Source of the DNA: Bacteroidia bacterium
Lineage (GTDB): Bacteria > Bacteroidota > Bacteroidia > Bacteroidales > GCA-2748055
NCBI GenBank assembly: GCA_004525825.1
Contig: SPBY01000199.1
Coordinates: 1-6,148 of the forward strand
Direction: 5' to 3'
Length of the DNA: 6,148 nucleotides
Shown: positions 1-6,120 of the stretch, piece by piece
How the letters are laid out: every line of letters starts with the position of its first letter
How positions within the stretch are numbered: the stretch's first letter is position 1
Program-made: the position numbers and the translations under genes
The notes under the pieces: model-generated
Databases searched by the model: none
Told to the model about the DNA's origin: nothing
Seen by the model: the letters and a program-made list of their open reading frames with translations, nothing else

Positions 1-1543
1 CAAGCAAGTCCTGAAAGCCGTCGTTATCGGGACTGAACACAAGAGGTAAGACCTGAAACAAGAGATCTGTTTCTGTCTCGGTCATGGCCTGGGAATTTAC
101 CCGGCCCGGTGTGGCGTAGCCTTCCATGGCGGCCGCCGAGTACCAGTTGTCCGGATCATTACCACTGCGTTCACCCGAGATCCTCTCCAGGCTTATTCCC
201 CGGGTGTCGGACAATATTTCTGCATGCATATGATCGCCATAGTCCACCCTGTCCAGGACATTCCCTGCCCTGTCAGTGAGGAAGAGGCTTCCCCCGCTGT
301 TACCCAAGGTTTTCAGTCCTGCCACCTCCACCCATAGTCCAGACCTATCCAGGTGGTAAGCTTCCCTCAGGTGCTCCATACTGCCTGTCACCACCACATA
401 AGTGCCCGGCACCATGAGCCTGGAATGATCCGATAAGGGCAGAGGATCATCCGCCGGGTCTCCCTCATCTACCACATGAATAGCCAGATCCCTGAGGTCA
501 TAAAACCGCTTGCCCGGCAGAGCGAGCTCGATGTATTCCGGGTAACCTTCCGCCGGGTCATACATGATCTCATTGATCTGAACGCTCCCGGGACCAGGTG
601 CAGAAACTGAGCCTGCCATCGCCTCCAGGGATAGGCGAACGTTCCCCTGACAATCGCTTACCCGCGGGATCTTAACTTTGAAATGGGGCCTCTCCTGGAG
701 GTCCGCCGGAAAGCGCAGTTCCAGAACGGTGGAGAGGGGAGCCAGCAGATGCGCTTCCTGGGGGAGAAGATTCCCGGGTAACAATACGATTTGCTGAAGT
801 TCCGCAGGAGAAATGACCACCGGCTCGGAAAAGAATAGCCTGAGCAGACCGGGGTCAGCATCTTCCTGAACTCCCCCTGCGGGATCATAAAACCCTGAAT
901 AAAGCAAGACCGGACTTTCCCGGTCCTCCAGAATGGCCAACGTGCTGTTGATCCTTCCGGGGGTCCCTCCGGCCGGATCCCTGGAATACTCCCACAACGC
1001 AGAGATATTGCAAATCTGCTCAGGATCGGGAGATTCCAGCGACCAGCCTCCCTCCTTCTTCCAGTCAGCTCCATCCCACGGCACCCCGTACCGGACTGCA
1101 TGCACCAGATTCTCCCCGGGATCATACAGCGACAGGGTGGCGCCCCCATTGGGAAGGGTAAGGTCAAGGACCACCCCGAATGCTCCGGGGGCCAGAAGGT
1201 GCCCTTCAGGCATCAGGGTAGCAGAGAGGGTATAGGTGCGGGTATTAACCTGCAATGTCCAGCCCTCCAGGTCCATCACCCGGCCTGATCGGTTATACAA
1301 TTCAAGGTACTCTTCAGCAATGCGAACGGGCGGATTGGGATCTGCCATCACCTCGTTAAATACCACCTCACCCCACCCGGCCTGAAATGTTGAATCACCT
1401 CCAACCAGAGCAGTAACACCTGTATTTTGAGTTTCCTGTGCCAGCACCCATCCCTGGCAGAGTAAAAAAAATACCATAAGGTATTTTAGAAGAGAGAAAT
1501 AATGCTGATTTTTGCAGACTGAAGAACCAATAAGACCGATCAT
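1..1543 (-). CDS. Secreted lamin-tail-domain (LTD) protein, 3' end missing (runs off the left edge)
   Basis: The reading frame is open from the window edge to about 1543 and gives 514 codons of an N-terminal fragment. Counting from the ATG at 1543, residues 1-35 look like a signal peptide (hydrophobic [15 protein letters not shown], cleavage before Q36). A first lamin-tail domain follows (about 57-200; FNEVMADP at 62-69, EEYLELYN at 77-84) and ends in TPGRINS (194-200). Next is a bacterial Ig-like (Big_5/SbsA-type) segment, about 210-305, with RLFFSEPV near 235-242 and DCQGN at 297-301. A second LTD (about 320-484; [15 protein letters not shown]) ends in the parallel TPGRVNS (478-484). The visible part ends with [13 protein letters not shown] (residue G509 within it), which in Bacteroidota usually introduces a C-terminal FlgD-like or sorting region; that part is inferred. 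The role is unknown, probably an extracellular or surface structural or binding protein. The start is uncertain. ATG at 1477 would leave only [13 protein letters not shown], short and without a positive n-region. ATG at 1543 gives a better signal peptide but overlaps the start of asd. Confidence 0.8.
   Translation of the reverse strand, partial: MIGLIGSSVCKNQHYFSLLKYLMVFFLLCQGWVLAQETQNTGVTALVGGDSTFQAGWGEVVFNEVMADPNPPVRIAEEYLELYNRSGRVMDLEGWTLQVNTRTYTLSATLMPEGHLLAPGAFGVVLDLTLPNGGATLSLYDPGENLVHAVRYGVPWDGADWKKEGGWSLESPDPEQICNISALWEYSRDPAGGTPGRINSTLAILEDRESPVLLYSGFYDPAGGVQEDADPGLLRLFFSEPVVISPAELQQIVLLPGNLLPQEAHLLAPLSTVLELRFPADLQERPHFKVKIPRVSDCQGNVRLSLEAMAGSVSAPGPGSVQINEIMYDPAEGYPEYIELALPGKRFYDLRDLAIHVVDEGDPADDPLPLSDHSRLMVPGTYVVVTGSMEHLREAYHLDRSGLWVEVAGLKTLGNSGGSLFLTDRAGNVLDRVDYGDHMHAEILSDTRGISLERISGERSGNDPDNWYSAAAMEGYATPGRVNSQAMTETETDLLFQVLPLVFSPDNDGFQDLL
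1507..1514 (+). promoter_or_regulatory. Possible -7 promoter element for asd
   Basis: GATTTTTG differs from the Bacteroidota -7 consensus TAnnTTTG at one position. A T-rich TATTTT at 1482-1487 lies 19 bases upstream, where a -33 element would be expected. Transcription would begin near 1522 and give a leader of about 20 bases before the ATG at 1542. If this is right, a TTG start at 1512 for asd is excluded, because it would lie inside the promoter. This is pattern matching only. Confidence 0.35.
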
Positions 1544-2549
1544 GAAAGTTGCAGTTGTAGGAGTAAGCGGAGCCGTGGGACAGGAGTTCCTGCGCGTACT
1601 TGAAGAGAGAAATTTCCCCCTGGACGAACTGGTGCTGTTTGGCTCTGCCCGCAGTGCCGGCAGCCAGTACACCTTCAAGGGTGAAACCCTCACCGTTAAG
1701 GAGCTTCGGGAGAATGATGATTTCCAGGACATAACTATTGCTTTATGCTCCGCAGGGGGAGGCACTTCTTTAAAGTTTGCAGAGACCATCACCAAACACG
1801 GCGCCATCATGATCGACAACTCCTCTGCTTTCCGGATGGACGAAGATGTACCCCTGGTGGTCCCCGAGGTAAATCCGGAGGATCTGCACAAGCTCCCCAG
1901 GAACATTGTGGCCAATCCCAACTGCACCACTATCCAGATGGTGGTCTGTCTGAAACCCATCAACGACCTCTCCCCCATCAAACGTGTCCATGCTGCTACT
2001 TACCAGGCCGCCAGCGGTGCCGGGGCCGCCGCCATGGCCGAGCTTGAAAAACAGATCAAACAGATTGCTGCAGGCGATCCGGTCACCGTAGAGAAATTCC
2101 AGTACCAGCTCGCTTTCAACCTGATTCCACAAGTTGATGTGTTCACAGAGAACGGATACACCAAGGAGGAGATGAAAATGTACCATGAATCGCGCAAAAT
2201 CATGCATTCCGACCTTGAAGTCAGTTCCACCTGCGTTCGTGTTCCGGTACTCAGAAACCATTCAGAAGCCATCTGGGTGGAGACCGAGGATGCCCTTGAA
2301 CTGGATCAGGTGAGGGATGCCTTGTCAAATGCAGAAGGGGTGACCGTGCAGGACGATCCGGCCAACAAGGTCTACCCCATGCCGCTGGGATCGGCCAGCA
2401 AGGATGACATCTTTGTTGGCAGGCTCCGGAGGGACCTGAGCAATCCCAAAGGGATCACCTTCTGGTGCGTGGGAGACCAGATCAAGAAGGGTGCCGCTCT
2501 GAACGCAGTTCAGATCGCCGAGTACATGGTAAAAAAAGGCCTCGTGTAA
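1542..2549 (+). CDS. asd: Aspartate-semialdehyde dehydrogenase
   Basis: Cytosolic enzyme that reduces L-aspartyl-4-phosphate to L-aspartate-4-semialdehyde with NADPH. This is the branch point to lysine/diaminopimelate, threonine, methionine and isoleucine. The 335-residue product has the usual length. An N-terminal Rossmann motif [12 protein letters not shown] (3-14) is followed by the NADP-phosphate-binding loop SARSAG (35-40). NPNCTT (125-130) carries the catalytic cysteine C128. YQAASGAG (154-161) is the conserved substrate/cofactor segment. [10 protein letters not shown] (231-240) provides the substrate-binding arginine R233 and the general-base histidine H240. All key residues are present, so it should be active. 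I chose ATG 1542 because it begins directly with the conserved MKVAVVG. The in-frame TTG at 1512 adds ten residues without family support and overlaps a likely promoter. The start is divergent from, and touches, that of the lamin-tail gene; the stop is 2 bases from the stop of hflX. No strong Shine-Dalgarno sequence is seen, as is usual in Bacteroidota. Confidence 0.96.
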   Translation: MKVAVVGVSGAVGQEFLRVLEERNFPLDELVLFGSARSAGSQYTFKGETLTVKELRENDDFQDITIALCSAGGGTSLKFAETITKHGAIMIDNSSAFRMDEDVPLVVPEVNPEDLHKLPRNIVANPNCTTIQMVVCLKPINDLSPIKRVHAATYQAASGAGAAAMAELEKQIKQIAAGDPVTVEKFQYQLAFNLIPQVDVFTENGYTKEEMKMYHESRKIMHSDLEVSSTCVRVPVLRNHSEAIWVETEDALELDQVRDALSNAEGVTVQDDPANKVYPMPLGSASKDDIFVGRLRRDLSNPKGITFWCVGDQIKKGAALNAVQIAEYMVKKGLV

Positions 2550-2551
2550 AA

Positions 2552-3742
2552 CTAGTAGAGCAGATTGTTGTAGGGATAGCGCCTGATGTGAATATCCTTC
2601 ACCTTATGGTAAAGCTGGTCCTTCAGCTCGTCAATGTTTGACTTCTTAAGGGCCGAGATAAAGAGTGCCTCGGGGTGGGCCCTGATCCATTCCTTTTTCT
2701 GATCGTCCAGGCTCAGGTTTTCCCTGTTGGAAGGGGTGAGGTCATCCTCATCTTTCTTTACGTAGGTATAAGCATCCGTCTTATTGAATACCAGCATGAC
2801 CGGGATCTCTCCGCCACCCAGCTCCCTGAGAGTGTTCTCCACCACCTCGATTTGCTCCTCGAAACTGGGATGCGCAATATCCACCACATGCATCAGGATA
2901 TCGGCCTCACGCACTTCATCGAGGGTCGATTTGAAAGACTCCACCAGGTGGGTGGGCAACTTTCGGATGAATCCCACCGTATCGGACAACAGGAAGGGAA
3001 GATTCTCCACCACCACTTTGCGTACCGTGGTATCCAGGGTGGCAAACAGTTTGTCCTCGGCAAAAACATTGGATTTACTCAAAAGGTTCATCAGGGTTGA
3101 TTTTCCGGCATTGGTGTAGCCCACCAGGGCCACCCTGACCATATTGCCCCGGTTCTTACGCTGCACCATCATCTGCTTATCGATCTTGATCAGCTGCTCC
3201 TTCAATTTGGAGATCTTGTCACGAATGATCCGCCTGTCTGTTTCGATCTCCGTTTCCCCGGGCCCTCTCAGTCCGATTCCTCCACGCTGACGCTCCAGGT
3301 GGGTCCACATCCGGGTCAGACGAGGCAGCAGATACTGGTATTGGGCCAGTTCTACCTGCGTTTTGGCATGGGCGGTCTGGGCCCTGCCCGCAAAAATATC
3401 GAGGATCAGGTTGGTGCGGTCGAGAATCCGGCAATTGAGTTCGCGCTCGATGTTACGAAGCTGGGAAGGTGAAAGCTCATCGTCAAAAATCACCATATCG
3501 ATCTCTTCCTCTTTCACAAAGTCCTTCACCTGGAGAAGCTTCCCCGAACCAAGAAAGGTCTTGGGATGGGGAACATCCAGTTTCTGGGTATAAACCGCCC
3601 GGATTTCTGCTCCTGCCGTCTCGGCCAGAAAAGCCAGTTCCTCCAGGTAATCGGATGCCAGCTCTTCGGACTGCCCCTGCTTAATCACGCCTACCAGTAC
3701 CGCCGTCTCCGGGTATTCCCTATGATCCCAATAATCTCCCAT
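2552..3742 (-). CDS. hflX: GTPase HflX (ribosome-splitting / ribosome-associated GTPase)
   Basis: HflX is a cytosolic GTPase that binds the 50S subunit and, in studied bacteria, splits stalled 70S ribosomes under heat or antibiotic stress. The product has 396 residues, somewhat shorter than the E. coli protein. An N-terminal HflX domain (about 15-145) contains HPKTFLGSGK (59-68) and FDDELSPSQLRNIE (86-99). The family signature GLRGPGETEIETDRR lies at 157-171, followed by a helical linker (about 172-200). The GTPase domain begins near 203, with G1 GYTNAGKS (208-215), the conserved FATLDTT (233-239, switch I/G2), G3 DTVG (254-257), G4 NKTD (320-323) and a G5-like SALKK (363-367). All nucleotide-binding motifs are intact. 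The C-terminal tail after the G domain is short. The ATG at 3742 lies 17 bases downstream of an exact -7 promoter box, which supports both the start and a monocistronic transcript with a very short leader. It is convergent with asd and no terminator is visible between them. Confidence 0.96.
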   Translation of the reverse strand: MGDYWDHREYPETAVLVGVIKQGQSEELASDYLEELAFLAETAGAEIRAVYTQKLDVPHPKTFLGSGKLLQVKDFVKEEEIDMVIFDDELSPSQLRNIERELNCRILDRTNLILDIFAGRAQTAHAKTQVELAQYQYLLPRLTRMWTHLERQRGGIGLRGPGETEIETDRRIIRDKISKLKEQLIKIDKQMMVQRKNRGNMVRVALVGYTNAGKSTLMNLLSKSNVFAEDKLFATLDTTVRKVVVENLPFLLSDTVGFIRKLPTHLVESFKSTLDEVREADILMHVVDIAHPSFEEQIEVVENTLRELGGGEIPVMLVFNKTDAYTYVKKDEDDLTPSNRENLSLDDQKKEWIRAHPEALFISALKKSNIDELKDQLYHKVKDIHIRRYPYNNLLY

Positions 3743-3759
3743 TATTCTGATTCAGGCTG

Positions 3760-3767
3760 CAAAAGTA
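3760..3767 (-). promoter_or_regulatory. -7 promoter element of hflX (TACTTTTG)
   Basis: On the minus strand this reads TACTTTTG, an exact match to the Bacteroidota sigma-A -7 consensus TAnnTTTG, and is followed by CAGCC. It lies 17 bases before the hflX start codon, so transcription should start near 3753 with a leader of about 10 bases. No clear TTTG -33 element is seen; the nearest candidate is TTTCG about 24 bases upstream. The same octamer occurs before the tRNA gene. Confidence 0.6.
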
Positions 3768-3805
3768 GCAAATACTCCAGACTTTACATTCGAAACTGAG
3801 GAGGG

Positions 3806-3833
3806 AAAAAAAGGGGCCCCCGAAAGGGCCCCT
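3806..3833 (-). terminator. Rho-independent terminator of the lipoprotein gene
   Basis: On the minus strand an 8-bp, almost all-GC stem (AGGGGCCC paired with GGGCCCCT; arms 3826-3833 and 3812-3819) closes a six-base loop UUUCGG. A run of seven U follows (complement of 3806-3812). It begins 32 bases after the lipoprotein stop codon. In the plus direction the hairpin is followed by CAATTTA without a T run, so it should act only on minus-strand transcription. It separates the lipoprotein gene from hflX. Confidence 0.87.
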
Positions 3834-3865
3834 CAATTTAGAAATATAAATATTCAGGCAGATTT

Positions 3866-5038
3866 CTATCGAATGTATTGTCGGTTTGCATATATGGCAT
3901 TGCGGATGGCAGGTTTGACGGTTTCTGTACACATCATCACCATGTCCACATCTGTGGGGAAGGGAATCTTCTCCTGCTGGGTTTTTTTCAGGGCCTCTTC
4001 GGTGAGAGCACCCACATCTCCAATGGCCCTGGCCGAACTATGCTCGAACTGGTTGGAGGCTCCAAAAGGCTCTTTCTGAATCAAACGATCCGGATTATAG
4101 GACAGGATCTCTACCTCTCCCCGGATTTCCACGCTCTTGAATTGCTGGGTTTCAATCATGGTGCAGGTAATTTCCTTGAATTTCTGCAACTTGATGTCGT
4201 TACCGGCCGTGTCTCTCATCACATTTCCGTTAGCATCCAGGACATAATCAAATCCATCAGAGATATTTTTCTTAAAGATTTCGTCAATATCCTTCACATT
4301 GTCGGGGGAAACCAGGATGGAAAGGAGCTTCACATATACCGCATAGTCGTAGCTGGCGCCCGCATCCACATGTTTAAAGTGGTACTCCACCCACTCATTG
4401 CCCAGACCCCTGGTATCAAAAGAGATCAGATCCTCCTCCACCAGTGGAGGCAGTTTCAGAGGTGTCTGGTTGTTCACCTCCACAATGACCCGGCTGATCC
4501 CTTTCATGCGTGCATCATAGATCAATGCATCCATGTTCTCAAACTGGCCACCACTGTATTCCGATGCCTTCATGAGCTGATAGTAGGCGTCGCGGTAGTC
4601 CTGCTTCTGAAGAGCATTCTCCAGCAGCCCTTTCCCATTGTTATAAAAGTAGTCGGCCGCCTTCCTCTTGGCCGCAATCATCACCGCATCATAGTCCACA
4701 TACTCATAACTGTAGGTCTTCCCCTCCACGGTAAGCGGGGTGACAGTGCGCACCTTGCGCTGACGCTCCTTCAACATGTTGTAACGACTGAAAATTTCAT
4801 CGTAATTATCAGGATTGTTCTCCATCGTCAGGAACTTGATCCGTTCCAGGTCCCTGTCGTTGGCATAGCGGAAGGCCCGGTCCATTTCGGCGGCATCATC
4901 GGCATCTGCATCCTTGATCAGCTTCTTGACAGTTTTATCAATCACTGCATCATAATTGCCCTGCTGCAATTTCTTGGTGGTGGAACCACAACTGGAAAGT
5001 AACAGCACTGTAACAAGAAAAGCTAAGGTCTTTTTCAT
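3866..5038 (-). CDS. Uncharacterised lipoprotein with TPR-like helical N-terminal half
   Basis: The 390-residue product starts with a clear lipoprotein signal peptide: MKK n-region, hydrophobic core to residue 14, then lipobox LSSC with the acylated cysteine at C17. Residues after it (GSTTKK) lack the acidic surface-export signal described for some Bacteroidota lipoproteins, so a periplasm-facing membrane anchor is more likely (inference). Residues 24-160 are rich in charged helices and contain two TPR-like stretches, LQQGNYDAVIDKTVKKL (24-40) and ALQKQDYRDAYYQLMKASEY (142-161). From about 180 the sequence changes to strand-like segments (SRVIVEVNNQTPLKLPP at 182-198). A cluster of tyrosines (227-236) and an asparagine/aspartate-rich turn around 267-281 follow. 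No catalytic motif or named family is recognised. The start fits well: ATG followed at once by Lys-Lys and the signal core. It has its own terminator and is separated from the upstream TonB-family gene by another, so it is probably monocistronic. The C-terminal region (360-390) has no membrane segment. Confidence 0.88.
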   Translation of the reverse strand: MKKTLAFLVTVLLLSSCGSTTKKLQQGNYDAVIDKTVKKLIKDADADDAAEMDRAFRYANDRDLERIKFLTMENNPDNYDEIFSRYNMLKERQRKVRTVTPLTVEGKTYSYEYVDYDAVMIAAKRKAADYFYNNGKGLLENALQKQDYRDAYYQLMKASEYSGGQFENMDALIYDARMKGISRVIVEVNNQTPLKLPPLVEEDLISFDTRGLGNEWVEYHFKHVDAGASYDYAVYVKLLSILVSPDNVKDIDEIFKKNISDGFDYVLDANGNVMRDTAGNDIKLQKFKEITCTMIETQQFKSVEIRGEVEILSYNPDRLIQKEPFGASNQFEHSSARAIGDVGALTEEALKKTQQEKIPFPTDVDMVMMCTETVKPAIRNAIYANRQYIR

Positions 5039-5060
5039 GATTAAATGGTTTTAACTTCCC

Positions 5061-5068
5061 CTAAATTA
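5061..5068 (-). promoter_or_regulatory. Possible -7 promoter element of the lipoprotein gene
   Basis: On the minus strand this reads TAATTTAG, one mismatch from TAnnTTTG, 22 bases before the ATG at 5038. The position where a -33 element is expected falls in the T run of the preceding terminator. A promoter must exist in this short interval if the terminator is efficient, but the sequence match is weak. Confidence 0.3.
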
Positions 5069-5082
5069 AAGTCTATTGCAAT

Positions 5083-5109
5083 AAAAAAGCCGGCTTGCGG
5101 CCGGCTTTT
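5083..5109 (-). terminator. Rho-independent terminator of the TonB-family gene
   Basis: A 10-bp stem (AAAAGCCGGC paired with GCCGGCTTTT; arms 5085-5094 and 5100-5109) closes a five-base loop. On the minus strand a run of six U follows (complement of 5083-5088). It lies 23 bases after the stop codon at 5133. The A/T base pairs at the foot of the stem mean that the plus strand also has a short T run after the hairpin, but no plus-strand gene approaches from the left. The clear assignment is to the minus-strand gene. Confidence 0.87.
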
Positions 5110-5132
5110 ATTAACAAATGTCTTTATGGCTC

Positions 5133-5822
5133 CTATTGCAGCACAAAGTTAATGGGGAAGGTAAAGAGTACCTTAACCGCTTTCCCACGCTGCTTTCCGG
5201 GGGCCCATTTTGGGGATGACATGACCACCCTGATGGCTTCCTTATCCAAAGCAGGGTCTACACTACGAACCACGATCGCATCTACCACCTGGCCCGTTTT
5301 ATTTACAGCAAACTGCACGATAACTCGTCCGCTCACGCCGTTTTCAGCTGCAATTTCGGGATACTGGAGGTTCAGCGCAATGTACTTTCGGAATTCAGTG
5401 GCAGGATCTCCACCGTTGAAAGTCGGCATATCTTCCACAATGTAGAATACCTCTTCTTCTTCAATATTCTCACTGTCGTCTCCCATCATGCTGGTGAAAT
5501 CATATTCAGTAGCGTCAGTGGCTTCCATATCGAAATCGAAATCATCTTCGATTTCCACATCGTCATCCACAATATCAAGTACCTCCGCAACCTTGGGCTG
5601 CTCGGGCTTAGGCTCTGGTTTGGGTTCTTCCCTGCGGGTGATCTGCATCATCTCATCCTCAAATTGGATTTCTGCCACCGCGTCAGACCCATCATCCTTG
5701 CGTTCGCCTTTTGTCCATTCAAAAGCTACCAGCACAATTGAAAGGGTTACCACGAGTCCAATCTGGACGAACATCCCTTTTCTTCTTTCCAGATCTGCTG
5801 ATTTTGATTTCTTAAGTTCCAT
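5133..5822 (-). CDS. TonB-family energy-transducer-like protein
   Basis: The 229-residue product has the TonB layout: a basic cytoplasmic N-terminus (KKSKSADLERRK), one membrane segment (about 17-36), a periplasmic linker and a C-terminal TonB domain (about 139-228). The domain has the family landmarks YPEIAAENGVSGRVIVQF (154-171), the turn NKTGQV (174-179), SVDPALDKEAIRVV (187-200) and the C-terminal FPINFVL strand (222-228). TonB proteins span the periplasm and pass proton-motive energy from ExbB/ExbD to outer-membrane TonB-dependent receptors. The linker is unusual: a short Pro/Lys/Glu run at 65-77 (EEPKPEPKPEQPK), then a strongly acidic stretch at 84-124 in which about half the residues are Asp or Glu. 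No exbB, exbD or receptor gene is visible, so its partners are unknown. Bacteroidota often carry many tonB paralogues, so a specific symbol is not given. The start ATG at 5822 is supported by the basic n-region and a candidate promoter about 20 bases upstream. Confidence 0.93.
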   Translation of the reverse strand: MELKKSKSADLERRKGMFVQIGLVVTLSIVLVAFEWTKGERKDDGSDAVAEIQFEDEMMQITRREEPKPEPKPEQPKVAEVLDIVDDDVEIEDDFDFDMEATDATEYDFTSMMGDDSENIEEEEVFYIVEDMPTFNGGDPATEFRKYIALNLQYPEIAAENGVSGRVIVQFAVNKTGQVVDAIVVRSVDPALDKEAIRVVMSSPKWAPGKQRGKAVKVLFTFPINFVLQ

Positions 5823-5842
5823 GTCGCTGTTTATTTGGGCAA

Positions 5843-5874
5843 TAAAAATAGTGATTTACAAATGATAATTCAAA
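5843..5874 (-). promoter_or_regulatory. Possible promoter of the TonB-family gene
   Basis: On the minus strand TTTG (5871-5874) and TATTTTTA (5843-5850) are separated by 20 bases. This resembles the Bacteroidota -33 TTTG / -7 TAnnTTTG arrangement with one mismatch in the -7 box. Transcription would start near 5836, with a leader of about 14 bases before the ATG at 5822. The surrounding region (5823-5975) is very AT-rich and holds no gene. Confidence 0.42.
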
Positions 5875-5958
5875 AAGTATTTACTTAAACATTTATTTAC
5901 AATGAAATAGCTACAAAAATTCTGCCAATCTGCTGTTTTTTACTTTCAATTTTTTTAA

Positions 5959-5966
5959 TACTTTTG
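5959..5966 (+). promoter_or_regulatory. -7 promoter element of tRNA-Ala (TACTTTTG)
   Basis: TACTTTTG is an exact match to the Bacteroidota -7 consensus and lies 9 bases before the first base of the mature tRNA. A T run at 5936-5941 lies where the -33 element is expected. Transcription would begin almost at the mature 5' end, leaving only a very short 5' leader to be processed. Confidence 0.6.
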
Positions 5967-5975
5967 CCACTCCCT

Positions 5976-6049
5976 GGGGCATTAGCTCAGTTGGCTAGAG
6001 CGTTTGACTGGCAGTCAAGAGGTCATCGGTTCGATTCCGATATGCTCCA
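5976..6049 (+). tRNA. tRNA-Ala (anticodon GGC)
   Basis: A complete 74-base cloverleaf. Acceptor stem GGGGCAT / ATGCTCC (5976-5982 and 6042-6048) contains the G3-U70 wobble pair that is the main identity element for alanyl-tRNA synthetase, and A73 is at 6049. The D arm is GCTC / GAGC with loop AGTTGGCTA. The anticodon stem TTTGA / TCAAG (6003-6007 and 6015-6019) closes the seven-base loop CTGGCAG; the anticodon GGC is at 6010-6012 and reads GCC (and GCU) codons. The variable region is AGGTC. The T arm is ATCGG / CCGAT with loop TTCGATT. The bases after A73 are CAC, so CCA is not encoded and must be added by nucleotidyltransferase. Its own promoter lies just upstream and a probable terminator just downstream. 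Confidence 0.96.
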
Positions 6050-6060
6050 CACAGATAATC

Positions 6061-6101
6061 AAAGGGTTGCAGTCATCGAGATTCGTAACCCTTTTTGTTT
6101 T
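6061..6101 (+). terminator. Probable terminator of tRNA-Ala
   Basis: AAAGGGTT (6061-6068) pairs perfectly with AACCCTTT (6087-6094) to form an 8-bp stem with a large 18-base loop. A T-rich tail (TTGTTTT, with the last stem bases giving TTTTTGTTTT) follows. It starts 11 bases after the tRNA. The long loop makes it less ideal than the two other terminators in the window. Confidence 0.6.
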
Positions 6102-6120
6102 GCCAGAAATTTGCCAGAAA
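6099..6120. repeat. Perfect tandem repeat, 2 x 11 bp (TTTGCCAGAAA)
   Basis: TTTGCCAGAAA occurs at 6099-6109 and again directly at 6110-6120 without a spacer. It begins in the T-rich tail of the tRNA terminator, 50 bases after the tRNA 3' end. Short direct repeats beside a tRNA gene are often part of integrase attachment sites, but no integrase is visible before the window ends, so the role is not known. Nothing else is recognised between 6121 and the window end. Confidence 0.7.

Noticed and set aside
658..1167. Minus-strand open frame of 169 codons within the lamin-tail gene
   Set aside because: It is a different frame inside a longer frame that shows signal peptide, LTD and Ig-like motifs. 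Its Cys/Arg/Pro-rich translation looks like a GC-rich shadow.
1512..1541. TTG at 1512 as the start of asd
   Set aside because: It would add ten residues ([10 protein letters not shown]) before the conserved MKVAVVG, and it lies in the likely -7 promoter box. The ATG at 1542 is the natural family start.
1489..1613. Direct repeat of GAAGAGAGAAAT at 1489-1500 and 1602-1613
   Set aside because: The unit is a low-complexity purine run, and the second copy encodes conserved-position residues of asd. Coincidence is likely.
3812..3833. The GC-rich hairpin as a bidirectional terminator also serving plus-strand transcription
   Set aside because: No T run follows on the plus strand (CAATTTA), and no plus-strand gene ends there.
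3878..5002. Long plus-strand open frame (374 codons) lying opposite the lipoprotein gene
   Set aside because: Its translation has no domain or signal features, and its His/Leu/Ile-rich composition is typical of an antisense shadow. The minus-strand frame has a textbook lipoprotein signal, and both its flanks carry terminators for the minus strand.
5488..5865. Plus-strand open frame opposite the TonB-family gene
   Set aside because: Its Ser-rich translation is what results from reading the complement of the Asp/Glu-rich linker codons. It has no independent support.
6008..6014. Reading the tRNA anticodon as GCA (Cys) by shifting the loop by one base
   Set aside because: With U33 at 6009 and a seven-base loop the anticodon is GGC. 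The G3-U70 pair and A73 also indicate alanine.
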